Shown: positions 16,627-26,024 of the stretch, piece by piece | Numbering within the stretch: position 1 is the stretch's first letter | Layout of the letters: every line of letters begins with the position of its first letter | NCBI GenBank assembly: GCA_903885505.1 | Contig: CAISIU010000112.1 | Span: forward strand, 1-44,053 | Direction of reading: 5' to 3' | Source of the DNA: an uncultured Actinomycetes bacterium | GTDB taxonomy: Bacteria; Actinomycetota; Acidimicrobiia; Acidimicrobiales; RAAP-2 | Length of the DNA stretch: 44,053 nt | Translations under genes and position numbers: made by a program | Notes under the pieces: model-generated | What the model was told of the DNA's origin: nothing | Seen by the model: only the letters and a program-made list of their open reading frames with translations | Database searches by the model: none

Positions 16627-17750
16627 CCGAAGCGTCGTGGTCCACGCCGCACGCGAGGGCGCTTCCCGTCCAGCGTGAGTGGCGAGGACATCATGCGCAG
16701 TGCCCCGGCGGGCGAGTCCGTCGTGACGACAAAATCCCCGTGGGCAATTTGTGGCTGAGCGAAGGCGCTTGACACCGTCTCAATGGGCGACGCGGGCACG
16801 CGCGCGTCACTCAAGCGATCTGCCCACGTAGCCGTGCCATCACGGGCGAATGCCTCGTCCAAAATGGCTCGGAGATCTGCTCTCGCGGTGACGCGACCGG
16901 CATTTGATGACCAGCGCGGGTCTCGCAAAACCTCGATATCGAGGAGCTCCACCAGTTTCGCGAATTGGGCATCAGTTCCGACGGCCAGCAAGATGAAGCC
17001 ATCAGCAGTGCGCACCGGTCCGTAGGGGGCAATAGACGGATGATCGTTGCCCGTTCGCACGGGATCGATACCGGTGGCGAGATAGCCCTGAGCCTGGTTC
17101 ACGAGAGCGGTCATGGTGCTCTCGAGGAGGGGCGCTTCAATGTGACGCGTCACTCCCCCGCGAGAGCGAGAAAGCAGGCCCGTGAGCAGGCCCACGGTGG
17201 CGTAGAGGCCGGTGATGACGTCGGCTACCGGGGCGCCGACTTTTGTGGGTTCGCCCGTCACGTCACCCGTGACGCCCATGAGCCCCGATTGCGCCTGAGC
17301 GAGCAAATCAAAGGCCGGCGTGACCGACAAGGGACCACCGCTCGACGCGGGAGACACCGTCACCCACACCAGGTCGGGAAATTGTTCACGCCACGAGGTG
17401 ATTCCGAGCGCCATCGCCTGATGAGGCAGAAAATTTTCCACCACTGCGTCGGCCTCGGAGAGCAAGGTTTCAATGATGGCGCGGTCGTGACTGTCGGTCA
17501 GGTCCGCAATGACGTTTCGTCGGTGGCGGTTGACCGCGAGGTAATACGTTGCGTCCTCACCAAAACGTGGTGGTGCCAGACGGCGCACGGGATCGCCCTC
17601 CGGTGACTCCACTTTGATGACGTCGGCACCGAGGTCGCCGGCAATCATCGCGCACAAGGGCCCCGCCAAGACGCGAGAAAAATCGAGAACCCGGATTCCA
17701 TGCAGGGGTAGGGTCTCGTCAGCGACCTCGCTGTCGATGTCCCAGAGCAC
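16572..17750 (-). CDS. Class III (CaiB/BaiF family) acyl-CoA transferase
   Basis: 392 aa. Opens with [20 protein letters not shown] and [19 protein letters not shown], followed by [20 protein letters not shown] and [15 protein letters not shown], whose aspartate corresponds to the catalytic residue that forms the acyl anhydride in this family. It moves CoA between organic acids; the substrate is not evident. The GTG at 17750 shares one base with the stop of the ABC ATPase gene (TAGTG), so it is probably coupled to the amino-acid transporter operon. That may hint at a link to breakdown of the imported compound, but this is inference. Confidence 0.9.
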   Translation of the reverse strand: MLWDIDSEVADETLPLHGIRVLDFSRVLAGPLCAMIAGDLGADVIKVESPEGDPVRRLAPPRFGEDATYYLAVNRHRRNVIADLTDSHDRAIIETLLSEADAVVENFLPHQAMALGITSWREQFPDLVWVTVSPASSGGPLSVTPAFDLLAQAQSGLMGVTGDVTGEPTKVGAPVADVITGLYATVGLLTGLLSRSRGGVTRHIEAPLLESTMTALVNQAQGYLATGIDPVRTGNDHPSIAPYGPVRTADGFILLAVGTDAQFAKLVELLDIEVLRDPRWSSNAGRVTARADLRAILDEAFARDGTATWADRLSDARVPASPIETVSSAFAQPQIAHGDFVVTTDSPAGALRMMSSPLTLDGKRPRVRRGPRRFGQDSALFGFSTTGPENES

Positions 17751-18514
17751 TACAGAACCTTGGACAAGAAACCGGCAAGGCGTTGCGTACGTGGCGAGAC
17801 GAGCATCTCGCGAGGGTTGCCCCACTCCTGCACCACGCCCTCGTCGAGGAAGTACGCCACATCGGCGACTTCTCGCGCAAAGCCCATCTCGTGCGTGACG
17901 ACGACCATCGTCATTCCCGACTTCGCGAGGTCGCGCATCACATCGAGCACTTCACCAACCAGTTCCGGGTCCAGTGCCGAGGTCGGTTCGTCGAAGAGCA
18001 TCAATTTAGGATCCATCGCCAACGCTCGCGCAATGGCGACGCGCTGCTGCTGGCCACCGGATAATTGGCTGGGGTAGCTCGCGGCCTTGTCCGACAGGCC
18101 GACGCGCTCAAGGAGTTCCTGGGCTCGGCGGATTGTCTCCGGGCCCTTCTTGCCGAGAACACGCTGCGGAGCAATGGTGATGTTCTCGAGCGCCGTCAGG
18201 TGGGGGAACAAATTAAACCGCTGAAAGACCATGCCGATCTGGGAACGCTCCGCACAAATCTGTCGTTCGTTCAATTCGTAGAGCTTGTTCCCGGATTGGC
18301 GGTATCCCACCAGCGAGCCATCGACTCGCAGCTCGCCCGCGTCGTGCTTTTCTAAGTGATTGATGCAGCGCAGAAAAGTGCTCTTGCCGCTACCCGAGGG
18401 GCCAATGAGGCAGGCCACTTGACCGCGCTCAACGGTGAGGTCCACTCCCGACAGCACTTGCACTGTTCCGAAGCTCTTCGAGATTCCGCGGGCTTCGACC
18501 ATGGGCGTCGTCAT
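17750..18514 (-). CDS. Polar amino-acid ABC transporter, ATP-binding protein
   Basis: 254 aa, the size of GlnQ/HisP-type ATPases. Walker [10 protein letters not shown], the Q-loop [18 protein letters not shown], signature LSGGQQQR, Walker [15 protein letters not shown] and H-loop [14 protein letters not shown] are all intact. The ATG at 18514 overlaps the permease stop as ATGA. Third gene after the binding protein and permease. Specificity cannot be read from the ATPase. Confidence 0.95.
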   Translation of the reverse strand: MTTPMVEARGISKSFGTVQVLSGVDLTVERGQVACLIGPSGSGKSTFLRCINHLEKHDAGELRVDGSLVGYRQSGNKLYELNERQICAERSQIGMVFQRFNLFPHLTALENITIAPQRVLGKKGPETIRRAQELLERVGLSDKAASYPSQLSGGQQQRVAIARALAMDPKLMLFDEPTSALDPELVGEVLDVMRDLAKSGMTMVVVTHEMGFAREVADVAYFLDEGVVQEWGNPREMLVSPRTQRLAGFLSKVL

Positions 18515-19509
18515 GACCGCACCTCTCGATTTCCAAATCCCATACGGCGAAGATCTTGCTTGATGCGCTGCAGCGGCGTCGGCGGCATCGAACGGCTCGA
18601 GCCCTTGGCGAAGTGACGCTCGACGTAGAACTGACCGATAGAGAGCACCGTGGTGACCGTCAAGTACCACAGCGAAGCAACAATCAGCAACTGCATGGTC
18701 TGGAACGTGCGACTGGCGATATTGCTAGTGCTCTTGAGAAGTTCCGTCACCGCAATGGCGCTCGCCAAGGACGACGTTTTCAGCATCGAGATTAATTCGT
18801 TACCCGTCGGCGGAATGATGACGCGCATGGCCTGAGGCAAGGTAATGCGCCACATGGTCTGAAGGCGAGTCATGCCCAGCGCTTGGGCGGCCTCAATTTG
18901 CCCTTCATCGACGGCCTTGAATCCCGCGCGAACGATTTCGCTCATGTAGGCGCCTTCATTCAAACCTAGAGCGGTGAGAGCGGCCACGAAACCAGTGAAC
19001 AAGGTGAGCACATTGACTGTGAGGAAATGCGGTCCGAAGGGAAGGCCGAACTGAATTGTCGGATACAAAAAGGCAATATTGAACCAGAAGAGAATCTGCA
19101 CGTACACCGGCGTGCCTCGGAAGAACCAGGTAAACAACCAGGCCGAGGAACTGACAATTCGGTTGGGCGACATGCGCATCACCGCAGTGATGACGCCGAG
19201 AGTGATCCCGATGGCCATGGCGAACACCGTGAGTTCGAGGGTTAGCCACAAGCCGCGGAAAATGCTGGCGTCAAAGATGTAATTGCCCACCACGTCCCAG
19301 AAGAAACGCCAGCGCATGGTGCTCGCGCATACCTGGTGCGAGTGACCGTTCACGAGTACTTGGTGGCACTCCTCGAGTCCCGTCGGAACCTTTGAGAGCA
19401 GGGTGTTGATGAGCATGGCGGCCGCCACGGCGACCAGGGCCATGGTGAGCCAACGCCCATAATGACGAACGGGGACGACCTGTAGTGGTGCGTCCCCGTT
19501 CGTCGTCAT
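18511..19509 (-). CDS. Polar amino-acid ABC transporter permease (HisM/GlnP type)
   Basis: 332 aa. A first membrane segment (about 20-40) is followed by an extracytoplasmic loop with two cysteines (about 48 and 61), then the core permease with [14 protein letters not shown] and the EAA loop [20 protein letters not shown] that docks on the ATPase. The N-terminal extra segment makes it longer than minimal GlnP permeases and marks a subfamily in which one permease may act as a homodimer, since no second permease is present. It begins 27 nt after the binding-protein gene, with no clear Shine-Dalgarno. Confidence 0.93.
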   Translation of the reverse strand: MTTNGDAPLQVVPVRHYGRWLTMALVAVAAAMLINTLLSKVPTGLEECHQVLVNGHSHQVCASTMRWRFFWDVVGNYIFDASIFRGLWLTLELTVFAMAIGITLGVITAVMRMSPNRIVSSSAWLFTWFFRGTPVYVQILFWFNIAFLYPTIQFGLPFGPHFLTVNVLTLFTGFVAALTALGLNEGAYMSEIVRAGFKAVDEGQIEAAQALGMTRLQTMWRITLPQAMRVIIPPTGNELISMLKTSSLASAIAVTELLKSTSNIASRTFQTMQLLIVASLWYLTVTTVLSIGQFYVERHFAKGSSRSMPPTPLQRIKQDLRRMGFGNREVRS

Positions 19510-19536
19510 GGTTAGTGATGTTACGCCGAAAGCGTC

Positions 19537-20439
19537 TTAGCTCTTGGCTCCGTTGAGGGTGACCTTGGCAGCCGTGACCGAACCCGCAGCGACGCCCCAC
19601 TTGGTCAAGATCGCCTTGTAGACACCGTTGCCGATGAGGACCTTGACGGCAGCCTGAATCGCCTTCGCGAATCCGAGGCCGGCAGTGGTCTTCGCCGTGG
19701 TGATGCCGTACGGGGCGATAGCGAAGGGCTTACCCGACAACTTGAACTGCTTTTTCGACTGGGCGACGATGTAGCCCGCGACCTGTGAGTCAACGAAACC
19801 CACATTGTCTTGACCCGACAAGATCGCCGTGTTAGCGGCGTTCTGGTCACCATAGGAGTGAATGGTTAAGTGCTTGTTGCTCGGGCACTTGGCGGCCTGA
19901 GCCTGAGCGTCAGACTCTTCGGTCGTTCCCGATTCCACCGAAACCTTGTAACCGCAGAGCGATGCCAGGGTGGTGAAAGAGGTCGTGGTCGACGACTTGA
20001 CGTAGAAAGCCTCACCGGCGGTGAAGTAGTCCACGAAGTTCACGCTGGCTTCACGAGCCTTGGTGTCGGTGAACGACGAGTTGCCGATGTCGTACTGGCC
20101 GGACTGGATGCCGCCCAAGATGGTGTCGAAGCTGATGTTCTGGCTCTGCACCGGGACGCCCAAGGTGGTGCCAATGGCCTTAATTAGGTCAATGTCAAAA
20201 CCCACGATGGTGGAACCATCGGTCGAGATGAACTCGTCCGGCGGATACGACGCGTCAGTTGCCGCGATAAGAGTCTTGCCCTTGTACGAGGCGGGAACGA
20301 GTGCGGCAGCGGCGGTATTCTTCGTCGCGACCGGCGTGGCGTGCGCGTGCGTCGTTGCCCCAGCCGTTACGGCCACGGTCGTCGCCAGCATGATGGAGCT
20401 AAAGATCGCTCCGGAACGAATTAGACCCTTGCGGTTCAT
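19537..20439 (-). CDS. Family 3 solute-binding protein of the amino-acid ABC transporter
   Basis: 300 aa. A signal peptide (about 1-34, hydrophobic core SSIMLATTVAVTAGA) precedes a family 3 binding fold: GKTLIAATDASYPPDEFI, VGFDIDLIKAIG, FDTILGGIQSGQYDIGNSSFTDT and GTTEES. It captures the amino acid and delivers it to the permease. There is no cysteine near the cleavage site, so it is not a classical lipoprotein, unusual for a presumed monoderm, where binding proteins are normally lipid-anchored. The start has GGGGAG 6 nt upstream. Probably the most highly expressed gene of the operon. Confidence 0.93.
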   Translation of the reverse strand: MNRKGLIRSGAIFSSIMLATTVAVTAGATTHAHATPVATKNTAAAALVPASYKGKTLIAATDASYPPDEFISTDGSTIVGFDIDLIKAIGTTLGVPVQSQNISFDTILGGIQSGQYDIGNSSFTDTKAREASVNFVDYFTAGEAFYVKSSTTTSFTTLASLCGYKVSVESGTTEESDAQAQAAKCPSNKHLTIHSYGDQNAANTAILSGQDNVGFVDSQVAGYIVAQSKKQFKLSGKPFAIAPYGITTAKTTAGLGFAKAIQAAVKVLIGNGVYKAILTKWGVAAGSVTAAKVTLNGAKS

Positions 20440-20521
20440 TCGCGTCTCCCCTGTGATTGATGCCGCCCTTATCAGCGGTGTGTAAGTTTTAGCACGAAAC
20501 GACTGAGGATGCCACTCAAAT

Positions 20522-21976
20522 TTATGAGAAATTTCTCATTTCTGGAACGATGGCCAGTGTCCTGCTCGCTGTGGCGTCAGCAGCATGTCCGTGAACTCTC
20601 GGTTGAGGAATTTGACGCCATTGCAGTAAATCACCGGCCACTTCCAGAATGCGCACGGGATCGGTCAGCGGCGTGCGCCAGGTGGGGTCAGCCGCCACAT
20701 CGAAGGCGAGGGATGTTCCATCTCCAAATTGCACAAAGGCGGCGTTACGCCCGACCGACACGGCGAGGTTCGCTTCGGACAGCCGACGGTCGGTCGGCCA
20801 TTTCGGAGTGCGATCACCGATAAAGACGTATCGCCAATCCCATTCGTAGTGCGCGTAGCGCCGCCACGTGGTGTCGGGATTGTCAAAGAGGCGATACAGA
20901 GATTCACCGTCGCAGCTGCGAGGGATATCAACGCCCACCGCTTCCGCCAAAGTCGGAAGGATGTCGACATTTTCGGTAAAGGCATTGACGACACCGGACT
21001 CGCGACGGGGGTCTCGCCAAATTCCCACGATGTGATAACTCTGCGGGAAATAGGCCAACTTCTCTTTCAACCCGTGATCGCCTAGTTGCTCGCCGTGATC
21101 TGCCACGACCACAATCAACGTCTCGTCGTCCTCGCCACGTTCGACGAGAGCATCGGAAATTCGACCCAATTGAGCGTCCAGCTCGGCGATCATGCCGTAG
21201 TACTGGGCAATCATGTGGCGTACACCCTCTTCGCTGCTCGGGGCGGCGGTGGCGTCCATGTGTGAGACCACCTGGAAGAGCGGGTCTCGGTCCTCGAGAG
21301 GAATAGGCGTGATGGGAAGATCGACGCGGGCGGGGTCGACCAGTGTCGAGTACTCCCCCGCGGCCGCGTAGGGCGGATGTGGGCGTAGATAACTCACGTG
21401 CGCGGCCCAGCCCGACGGCTGACGGTCCAGCCATTGGAGAAAACGGTCGGTGACAAAGGCAGTAAGCGAGTCAGCGGCCGGACGCTGTGACTCGCTGTCG
21501 AGAACGTCATGCCAGGTCGCACCTGCCGGGATGTCGTGGCCACGTGCACGTAGTTCTCGCACCCACGGACCTTGATCCTCTGACATATAGAGGCCGACCG
21601 ACATGCCTTCAAGGACTCCGTCGTAATTATCGAGGCGTGGGTCATCGCCGCCCACCGCACGGTCGGGGTTCACCCCCTGATCGGTGTAACCAAAGAGGGT
21701 GGGGTCATAGCCCGCATCGCGCAGCACCGTCGCGATGTTGGCCAGACCACGTGGGGCGGGCGTGCCGTTCGCGACCACACGATTGTTCATCTGATAGGTC
21801 CCGGTGTACAGCGCAGCGCGTCCCGGCGAACACGGAGCCGCCTGAGAGTAGTGCTGCGTGAGTCGAATTCCTTGGCCCGCCCAACGGTCGAGAGTGGGCG
21901 TCTCAATGAAGCGGTTTCCCGCGGCGCGATAGGCGTCAGCGCGAAATTGATCGAGAGTAAAGAAAAGTACGTTCAT
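20522..21976 (-). CDS. Sulfatase-family hydrolase with formylglycine motif
   Basis: 484 aa. The activation motif is PCSPGRAALYTG, with C49 converted to formylglycine in CxPxR enzymes; metal-binding blocks are FFTLDQ (D9) and VVADHGEQLGDHG. Together these place it in the arylsulfatase/phosphonate monoester hydrolase group, which cleave sulfate or phosphonate esters. There is no signal peptide, so it should act in the cytoplasm. It needs a formylglycine-generating or anaerobic maturation enzyme, not seen here. The ATG overlaps the esterase stop by 4 nt (ATGA), making a two-gene operon. Confidence 0.87.
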   Translation of the reverse strand: MNVLFFTLDQFRADAYRAAGNRFIETPTLDRWAGQGIRLTQHYSQAAPCSPGRAALYTGTYQMNNRVVANGTPAPRGLANIATVLRDAGYDPTLFGYTDQGVNPDRAVGGDDPRLDNYDGVLEGMSVGLYMSEDQGPWVRELRARGHDIPAGATWHDVLDSESQRPAADSLTAFVTDRFLQWLDRQPSGWAAHVSYLRPHPPYAAAGEYSTLVDPARVDLPITPIPLEDRDPLFQVVSHMDATAAPSSEEGVRHMIAQYYGMIAELDAQLGRISDALVERGEDDETLIVVVADHGEQLGDHGLKEKLAYFPQSYHIVGIWRDPRRESGVVNAFTENVDILPTLAEAVGVDIPRSCDGESLYRLFDNPDTTWRRYAHYEWDWRYVFIGDRTPKWPTDRRLSEANLAVSVGRNAAFVQFGDGTSLAFDVAADPTWRTPLTDPVRILEVAGDLLQWRQIPQPRVHGHAADATASRTLAIVPEMRNFS

Positions 21977-22896
21977 CGGCTGACTACAGCTCGAACATGC
22001 TCACCGAGAACTCGGAATTCATCCGCAACGTCGGCACAGATTCCTCCCATTTTGAAAAACGAGTGGACCATGCCCTTGGCTTCGAGGAGGTCAACATGAG
22101 TGCCGTAATGCTCCAGTAGTCCGGCGTAGGTCACGGCCTCGTCGCGAAGTGGGTCGCACTCCGCCACCACGATGATGGTGGCCGGCATGTTCTCGAGGTG
22201 GTCGGCCAGAAGCGGCGTAATACGGGGATCAGTGTGATTGGCCCCCTCCCCCAGATACTCGCGATAGTGATAGTGCAGGTGGTCCATTTCCAAAATGTAT
22301 CCAGTGGCAAAACGGTGAGCTGAATCGGTGACCAGTTCGGGACCCATCGTTGGGTACAGAAGGACTTGGACATCCACGATGTCAGTTCCCCGCAATTCCT
22401 GGGCGGTCACGGCAGCCAATGTGCCACCCGCCGAATCGCCCGCCACCACGAGTCGTCGACCCGCCAATCCGAGCGCCTCGCGGTCGAGCGAAATGCTGCG
22501 GGTGGCCGCTATCACGTCGTCCACCGCGGCGGGGAACACGTGCTCGGGGGCGAGGCGATATTGCACGGAGATCACGGGGGCAGCGAACGCGTCGGCGAGA
22601 TGACGAGCAAGACCGTCGTAACTGTCCAACGTCCCAAGGACAAATCCCCCGCCATGGAAGTAGACCGTCACGGCGTGGCCCGCGTCGTTAAAAGGGACGT
22701 AGAGCCGTGCCTCGAGACCACACGAGAGGACAATGTTGCGTACCTCGGCCATCTCCACTGGCGACGTCTCGGTCAGTGCCGACGCAGCGAGGTGGGCAGC
22801 ACGGCGTTCGCCAATCGGCGTCTCGCGAGGGTGAGGGGCGGGGCTGCTTGCCAAAAACTCAACAATCGCCTGAAAGTCGGGGTGAAGCGGGCTCAT
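21973..22896 (-). CDS. Alpha/beta hydrolase, HSL-type esterase
   Basis: 307 aa. Oxyanion motif HGGG (81-84), nucleophile GDSAGG (S155), acid in AECDPLRDEA and histidine in GMVHSFFKMG form a full hormone-sensitive-lipase-type triad. Such enzymes hydrolyse short acyl esters in the cytoplasm. First gene of an operon with the sulfatase, suggesting that a substrate bearing both acyl and sulfate or phosphonate esters could be processed; that is inference. A leaderless-type promoter precedes it. Confidence 0.9.
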   Translation of the reverse strand: MSPLHPDFQAIVEFLASSPAPHPRETPIGERRAAHLAASALTETSPVEMAEVRNIVLSCGLEARLYVPFNDAGHAVTVYFHGGGFVLGTLDSYDGLARHLADAFAAPVISVQYRLAPEHVFPAAVDDVIAATRSISLDREALGLAGRRLVVAGDSAGGTLAAVTAQELRGTDIVDVQVLLYPTMGPELVTDSAHRFATGYILEMDHLHYHYREYLGEGANHTDPRITPLLADHLENMPATIIVVAECDPLRDEAVTYAGLLEHYGTHVDLLEAKGMVHSFFKMGGICADVADEFRVLGEHVRAVVSR

Positions 22897-22902
22897 AACA
22901 GG

Positions 22903-22908
22903 AGCCTA
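22903..22908 (-). promoter_or_regulatory. -10 box, leaderless promoter of the esterase-sulfatase operon
   Basis: TAGGCT on the minus strand, 6 nt before the ATG at 22896. Confidence 0.55.
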
Positions 22909-23011
22909 CGCAGATACCTCACCGAACAGTGAGACCCGACGTACTGCGCTCTCGAGCGAGTGCCTACTCTGGGTTCGTCGAGTAATTCGTCTGTTATCAA
23001 GAAAGATTCTC

Positions 23012-23443
23012 ATGGCCCGCTTTTCATTTACCGCCCCCAGCACCTTTTCAGCGGGCGACGCGCTCGCGTACCTCGCGGACATGCAAAACGCGAAGTCCTG
23101 GGACCCCTCCATCTCCTCGGTCGAACGCCTTGACGACGGCGACCTGCGCCTCGGCAGTTCGTTCCGCGTCATCCTGAGCTTCTCCGGACGCGACCTCGAC
23201 CTGACCTATCACGTCACCGAATTAACGCCGGGACAGTCGGTGACATTGCGAGCCGAGAGTCCCCTGTTTATTTCCCAAGACGTGGTTCGCATTTCTGAGG
23301 GAGACTCGGGCGTCAACGTCCACTACGAAGCAACCTTGACAGGACGCGGATTCGCGCGGGCTTTAGATCCCTTCTTCCACCTCTCTATTAATCACTTTGG
23401 TCGTCAAGCTGCGCCGCACTTGCGCGTCGCGCTTCAACCGTGA
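23012..23443 (+). CDS. SRPBCC-family (START-like) protein
   Basis: 143 aa with the pattern of a polyketide-cyclase/dehydrase-like SRPBCC domain: YLADMQNAKSWDPSISSVERL near the N-terminus, alternating strands, and a C-terminal helix (ALDPFFHLSINHFGR). These proteins bind hydrophobic ligands in a deep pocket; the ligand is unknown. AGAAAG lies 6 nt before the ATG. It overlaps the following SDR gene by 4 nt (GTGA), so the two are coupled. Confidence 0.8.
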   Translation: MARFSFTAPSTFSAGDALAYLADMQNAKSWDPSISSVERLDDGDLRLGSSFRVILSFSGRDLDLTYHVTELTPGQSVTLRAESPLFISQDVVRISEGDSGVNVHYEATLTGRGFARALDPFFHLSINHFGRQAAPHLRVALQP

Positions 23444-24426
23444 GTCGCAGCCGTTGGTCCTCGCTGGTTGACCGCGCCCTCGAGGCATCAGTCGTCGGAA
23501 GCTTCACCAGGGTGGGCAGTTCGTTGCGCGCGCAGGGCGAGGCATGGACTGACCCCGAGCACCTGAGCCGCCGGCGCGTCCTTGTGACTGGCGCCACGTC
23601 GGGAATCGGTCTCGCCGCCGCGCTGCGTATGGCCCGCCTCGGCGCCCACGTCCATCTCGTCGGACGCAATCCTCAAAAGCTCAGTGATGCCGAACGTCAA
23701 GTGGCCGCCGTTTCTGAAGGTGACGTGTACTCGCACCTCTGCGACCTGTCGAGCTGTCATGGCACCCGCACTCTCGCCGACCAACTCGGATCAAGCAACC
23801 TGCTCATCGACGTCCTCGTGCATAACGCCGGTGCCTTGCTCAGTAACTTCACCCTGACGACCGAGGGCGTCGAGACCACGGTGGCCACCCACTTACTCAA
23901 TCCCTACTTGTTGACCGAGGCGTTGCTGTCGTCCAACACTCTGGCCCCCGCCGGACGAGTCATCACCATGTCGTCGGGCGGGATGTACACCCAGCGAGCT
24001 GACATCGACAAACTTGAAATGACGGCGGCGGACTACTCCGGTTCCGTGGCCTACGCGCGGGCCAAGCGGGCACAAACGTTGCTCTCCCAATATTGGACGC
24101 GGCGTTACGGCGATTCTGGTCGTGGCTTTCACGTCGTTCACCCGGGCTGGGTCGACACTCCCGGCGTCGACGAGGGCCTGCCTCTGTTCTCCAAGGTCAT
24201 GGGCCCACTGCTGCGCAGCCCCGACCAAGGTGCCGACACCTTGGTGTGGCTGGCGGGCCAGGCCGATGGTGAGCCCGCATCCGGGCAGTTCTGGCACGAC
24301 CGTCACCCACGATCGCTCTATCGCGTCCCGAGCACTCGGCTTAGCCCCGAGCAGGAAGTTCACCTCGGTAACGACATCGCCACCTGGTGCGACGAGCGAA
24401 TCGCTGCCGTTCTCGGGCCGGAATAA
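23440..24426 (+). CDS. Short-chain dehydrogenase/reductase
   Basis: 328 aa Rossmann-fold oxidoreductase. Cofactor motif TGATSGIG, the NAG motif HNAGALL, a serine in TMSSGGMY and the catalytic YxxxK as YARAK are present; HPGWVDTPG follows. About 42 residues precede the cofactor fold. Similar to retinol-dehydrogenase-like SDRs that act on lipids or steroids, but the substrate is not known. The GTG start overlaps the SRPBCC stop. A bidirectional hairpin terminator follows its stop. Confidence 0.9.
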   Translation: MSRSRWSSLVDRALEASVVGSFTRVGSSLRAQGEAWTDPEHLSRRRVLVTGATSGIGLAAALRMARLGAHVHLVGRNPQKLSDAERQVAAVSEGDVYSHLCDLSSCHGTRTLADQLGSSNLLIDVLVHNAGALLSNFTLTTEGVETTVATHLLNPYLLTEALLSSNTLAPAGRVITMSSGGMYTQRADIDKLEMTAADYSGSVAYARAKRAQTLLSQYWTRRYGDSGRGFHVVHPGWVDTPGVDEGLPLFSKVMGPLLRSPDQGADTLVWLAGQADGEPASGQFWHDRHPRSLYRVPSTRLSPEQEVHLGNDIATWCDERIAAVLGPE

Positions 24427-24432
24427 AAACAT

Positions 24433-24460
24433 AAATGCGGGACCCGAAGGTCCCGCATTT
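24433..24460. terminator. Bidirectional hairpin terminator
   Basis: Perfect 12-bp stem AAATGCGGGACC/GGTCCCGCATTT with a CGAA tetraloop. On the minus strand it is followed by TTTATGTTTTTATTC, a fair T-rich tract, so it can end transcripts that carry the tRNA-Gly. On the plus strand it lies 6 nt after the SDR stop, with only the stem's own TTT as T-tract. Confidence 0.8.
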
Positions 24461-24502
24461 ACGGCTGCATCGGAAACCGAGTCATTTCTGACCCGACACC
24501 GG

Positions 24503-24578
24503 TGGAGCGGTAGACCGGTCTCGAACCGGCGACCTCAACCTTGGCAAGGTTGCGCTCTACCAACTGAGCTACTACCGC
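24503..24578 (-). tRNA. tRNA-Gly (anticodon GCC)
   Basis: 76-nt cloverleaf on the minus strand: acceptor GCGGTAG/CTACCGC, D arm with AGCTCAGTTGGTAGAGC, anticodon stem CAACC/GGTTG around loop TTGCCAA, and T arm GGTTCGAGACC. The 3' CCA is encoded (24503-24505 on the plus strand read TGG). It starts 6 nt after the stop of the WS/DGAT gene and may be processed from the same transcript. Confidence 0.97.
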
Positions 24579-24584
24579 AGTGGG

Positions 24585-26024
24585 TTACATATTAGCCGAC
24601 GCGCCAAGCGTGTCTGACGGGTCGGCCAAGAGGAGGGCTGCTTCATCACGCAAAAGGCCCATGAAGTGTTCTAAATCGGCAAAGCGCTCCCCGCACCCGA
24701 GCACGCCAAATTCCAAGTTGTCGCAGTAGCTAATCACCGTGACGTTGAGTGCGAGGCTGGCCAGTAGCGGCCCGACGGGGGTCACTCGCTTCACCTCGTG
24801 GCCGCCCAGCCACAGCGGAATCGGCGGTCCGGGGACCGACGATACGGTCACATTGGCCAAAGTCGGAAGATGGTCGAACAGGGAGACCTCGTGGGCCACC
24901 TTGCCCGCCAACGAGGTCAGGGTCGGGCCCACCGCGGAGGCCAAATTCATGAGGAGACGACCGCTCTTTTCACGGGAGGTCTGCGCCTGATGGGCGACGG
25001 CCTCAGTAATCATCGAAAAACGAGCGTTGGGATCAGGCTGCGTGGCGCCGAGATACAGCAACATGGCGGAAATCTGGTTTCCCAGGTGCGCTTCGGCCCC
25101 ATCGGCGCGGACATTGATCGGCACGTAGGCCACCAAGTCGCGCTCGAGGTCATCGCCCCGCTCGAGGCAATAGCGACGAAGGGCGCCGCCGGTCACTGCC
25201 ATCACCCAGGCGGTGACGGAGCCGCCGCGTTGTTTTGATGCTTGCTTGACCTGCGCCAAGGACACGACCTCGCGACGCAGAATTCGCGAACTCGACGGCG
25301 TTCCATTCAGCGATGTCCGTGGGGCACTGAGAAGCGACGGCACTTCCTTCGGCTGATGGGGCGCCGACACCATGGATTCCAGGGCGTCGGCCAAGCGGCT
25401 CAATCCCGCGGTGAGGGTGTCCACAATGGCCACCGGACGATGCACGAGGTCTGACATGACCTGCGGGATAAGAGACTCCGGCGTGGGCAAAGGACCGGGC
25501 GCGACGCGACCACCCGGACTGGGGGCTCGAACTTCGGGAGTGATGTCGAAGAGGCCCGCGAAAGTTGCCGCCCCCGAGACGCCGTCGGCGAGCGCGTGGT
25601 GCACGCGCATCACGACCGTGGCCGTCGATGAACCGGTGTGGTCGATGTACCAGAGGTCCCACAGTGGTTGGTCGGCCGGCAAGGGGGTCGCCATCAGATT
25701 GGCGATGAAGTCGAGGAGGTCCGATTCCGTGGCGTGATCGGGCAGACCGTGGAACTTCACGTGGTGGTCGACATGAAAGTCTGGGTCACCCACGCGAATG
25801 GGCCAGCCGAGATCAAAAGGGGGCCGAAGGACGCGCTCGGTGAGCACGGGAATTTCGTGAATTCGTTCGGCGATGACTTGACGTACGCGGTCAAAACGCT
25901 CGTGAGCCGAACTACTGCCGTCGGGTAAGGCCAATTCGACCACGGCACCAATCTGCAGTGGCGTGGACGGAACTTCCAGCGTCAAAAACGCGCTGTCCAG
26001 CGGGGAGATGGGGTGCGAACTCAT
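24585..26024 (-). CDS. Wax ester synthase/diacylglycerol acyltransferase (WS/DGAT)
   Basis: 479 aa. The acyl-transfer motif HHALADG (H142, H143, D147, G148) is intact. The N-terminal ISPLDSAFLTLE, PLWDLWYID and the C-terminal VSSVPGPPIPLWLGGHEV and SYCDNLEFGV blocks are typical of the family. It joins acyl-CoA to a fatty alcohol or diacylglycerol at the membrane face and so makes storage lipid. The ATG overlaps the dut stop by ATGA, an odd partner. tRNA-Gly follows directly. Confidence 0.92.
   Translation of the reverse strand: MSSHPISPLDSAFLTLEVPSTPLQIGAVVELALPDGSSSAHERFDRVRQVIAERIHEIPVLTERVLRPPFDLGWPIRVGDPDFHVDHHVKFHGLPDHATESDLLDFIANLMATPLPADQPLWDLWYIDHTGSSTATVVMRVHHALADGVSGAATFAGLFDITPEVRAPSPGGRVAPGPLPTPESLIPQVMSDLVHRPVAIVDTLTAGLSRLADALESMVSAPHQPKEVPSLLSAPRTSLNGTPSSSRILRREVVSLAQVKQASKQRGGSVTAWVMAVTGGALRRYCLERGDDLERDLVAYVPINVRADGAEAHLGNQISAMLLYLGATQPDPNARFSMITEAVAHQAQTSREKSGRLLMNLASAVGPTLTSLAGKVAHEVSLFDHLPTLANVTVSSVPGPPIPLWLGGHEVKRVTPVGPLLASLALNVTVISYCDNLEFGVLGCGERFADLEHFMGLLRDEAALLLADPSDTLGASANM

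Noticed and set aside
24503-24578. tRNA-Gly as an integration site for a mobile element
   Set aside because: No integrase gene or partial tRNA repeat is present on either side; the flanks are ordinary metabolic genes.
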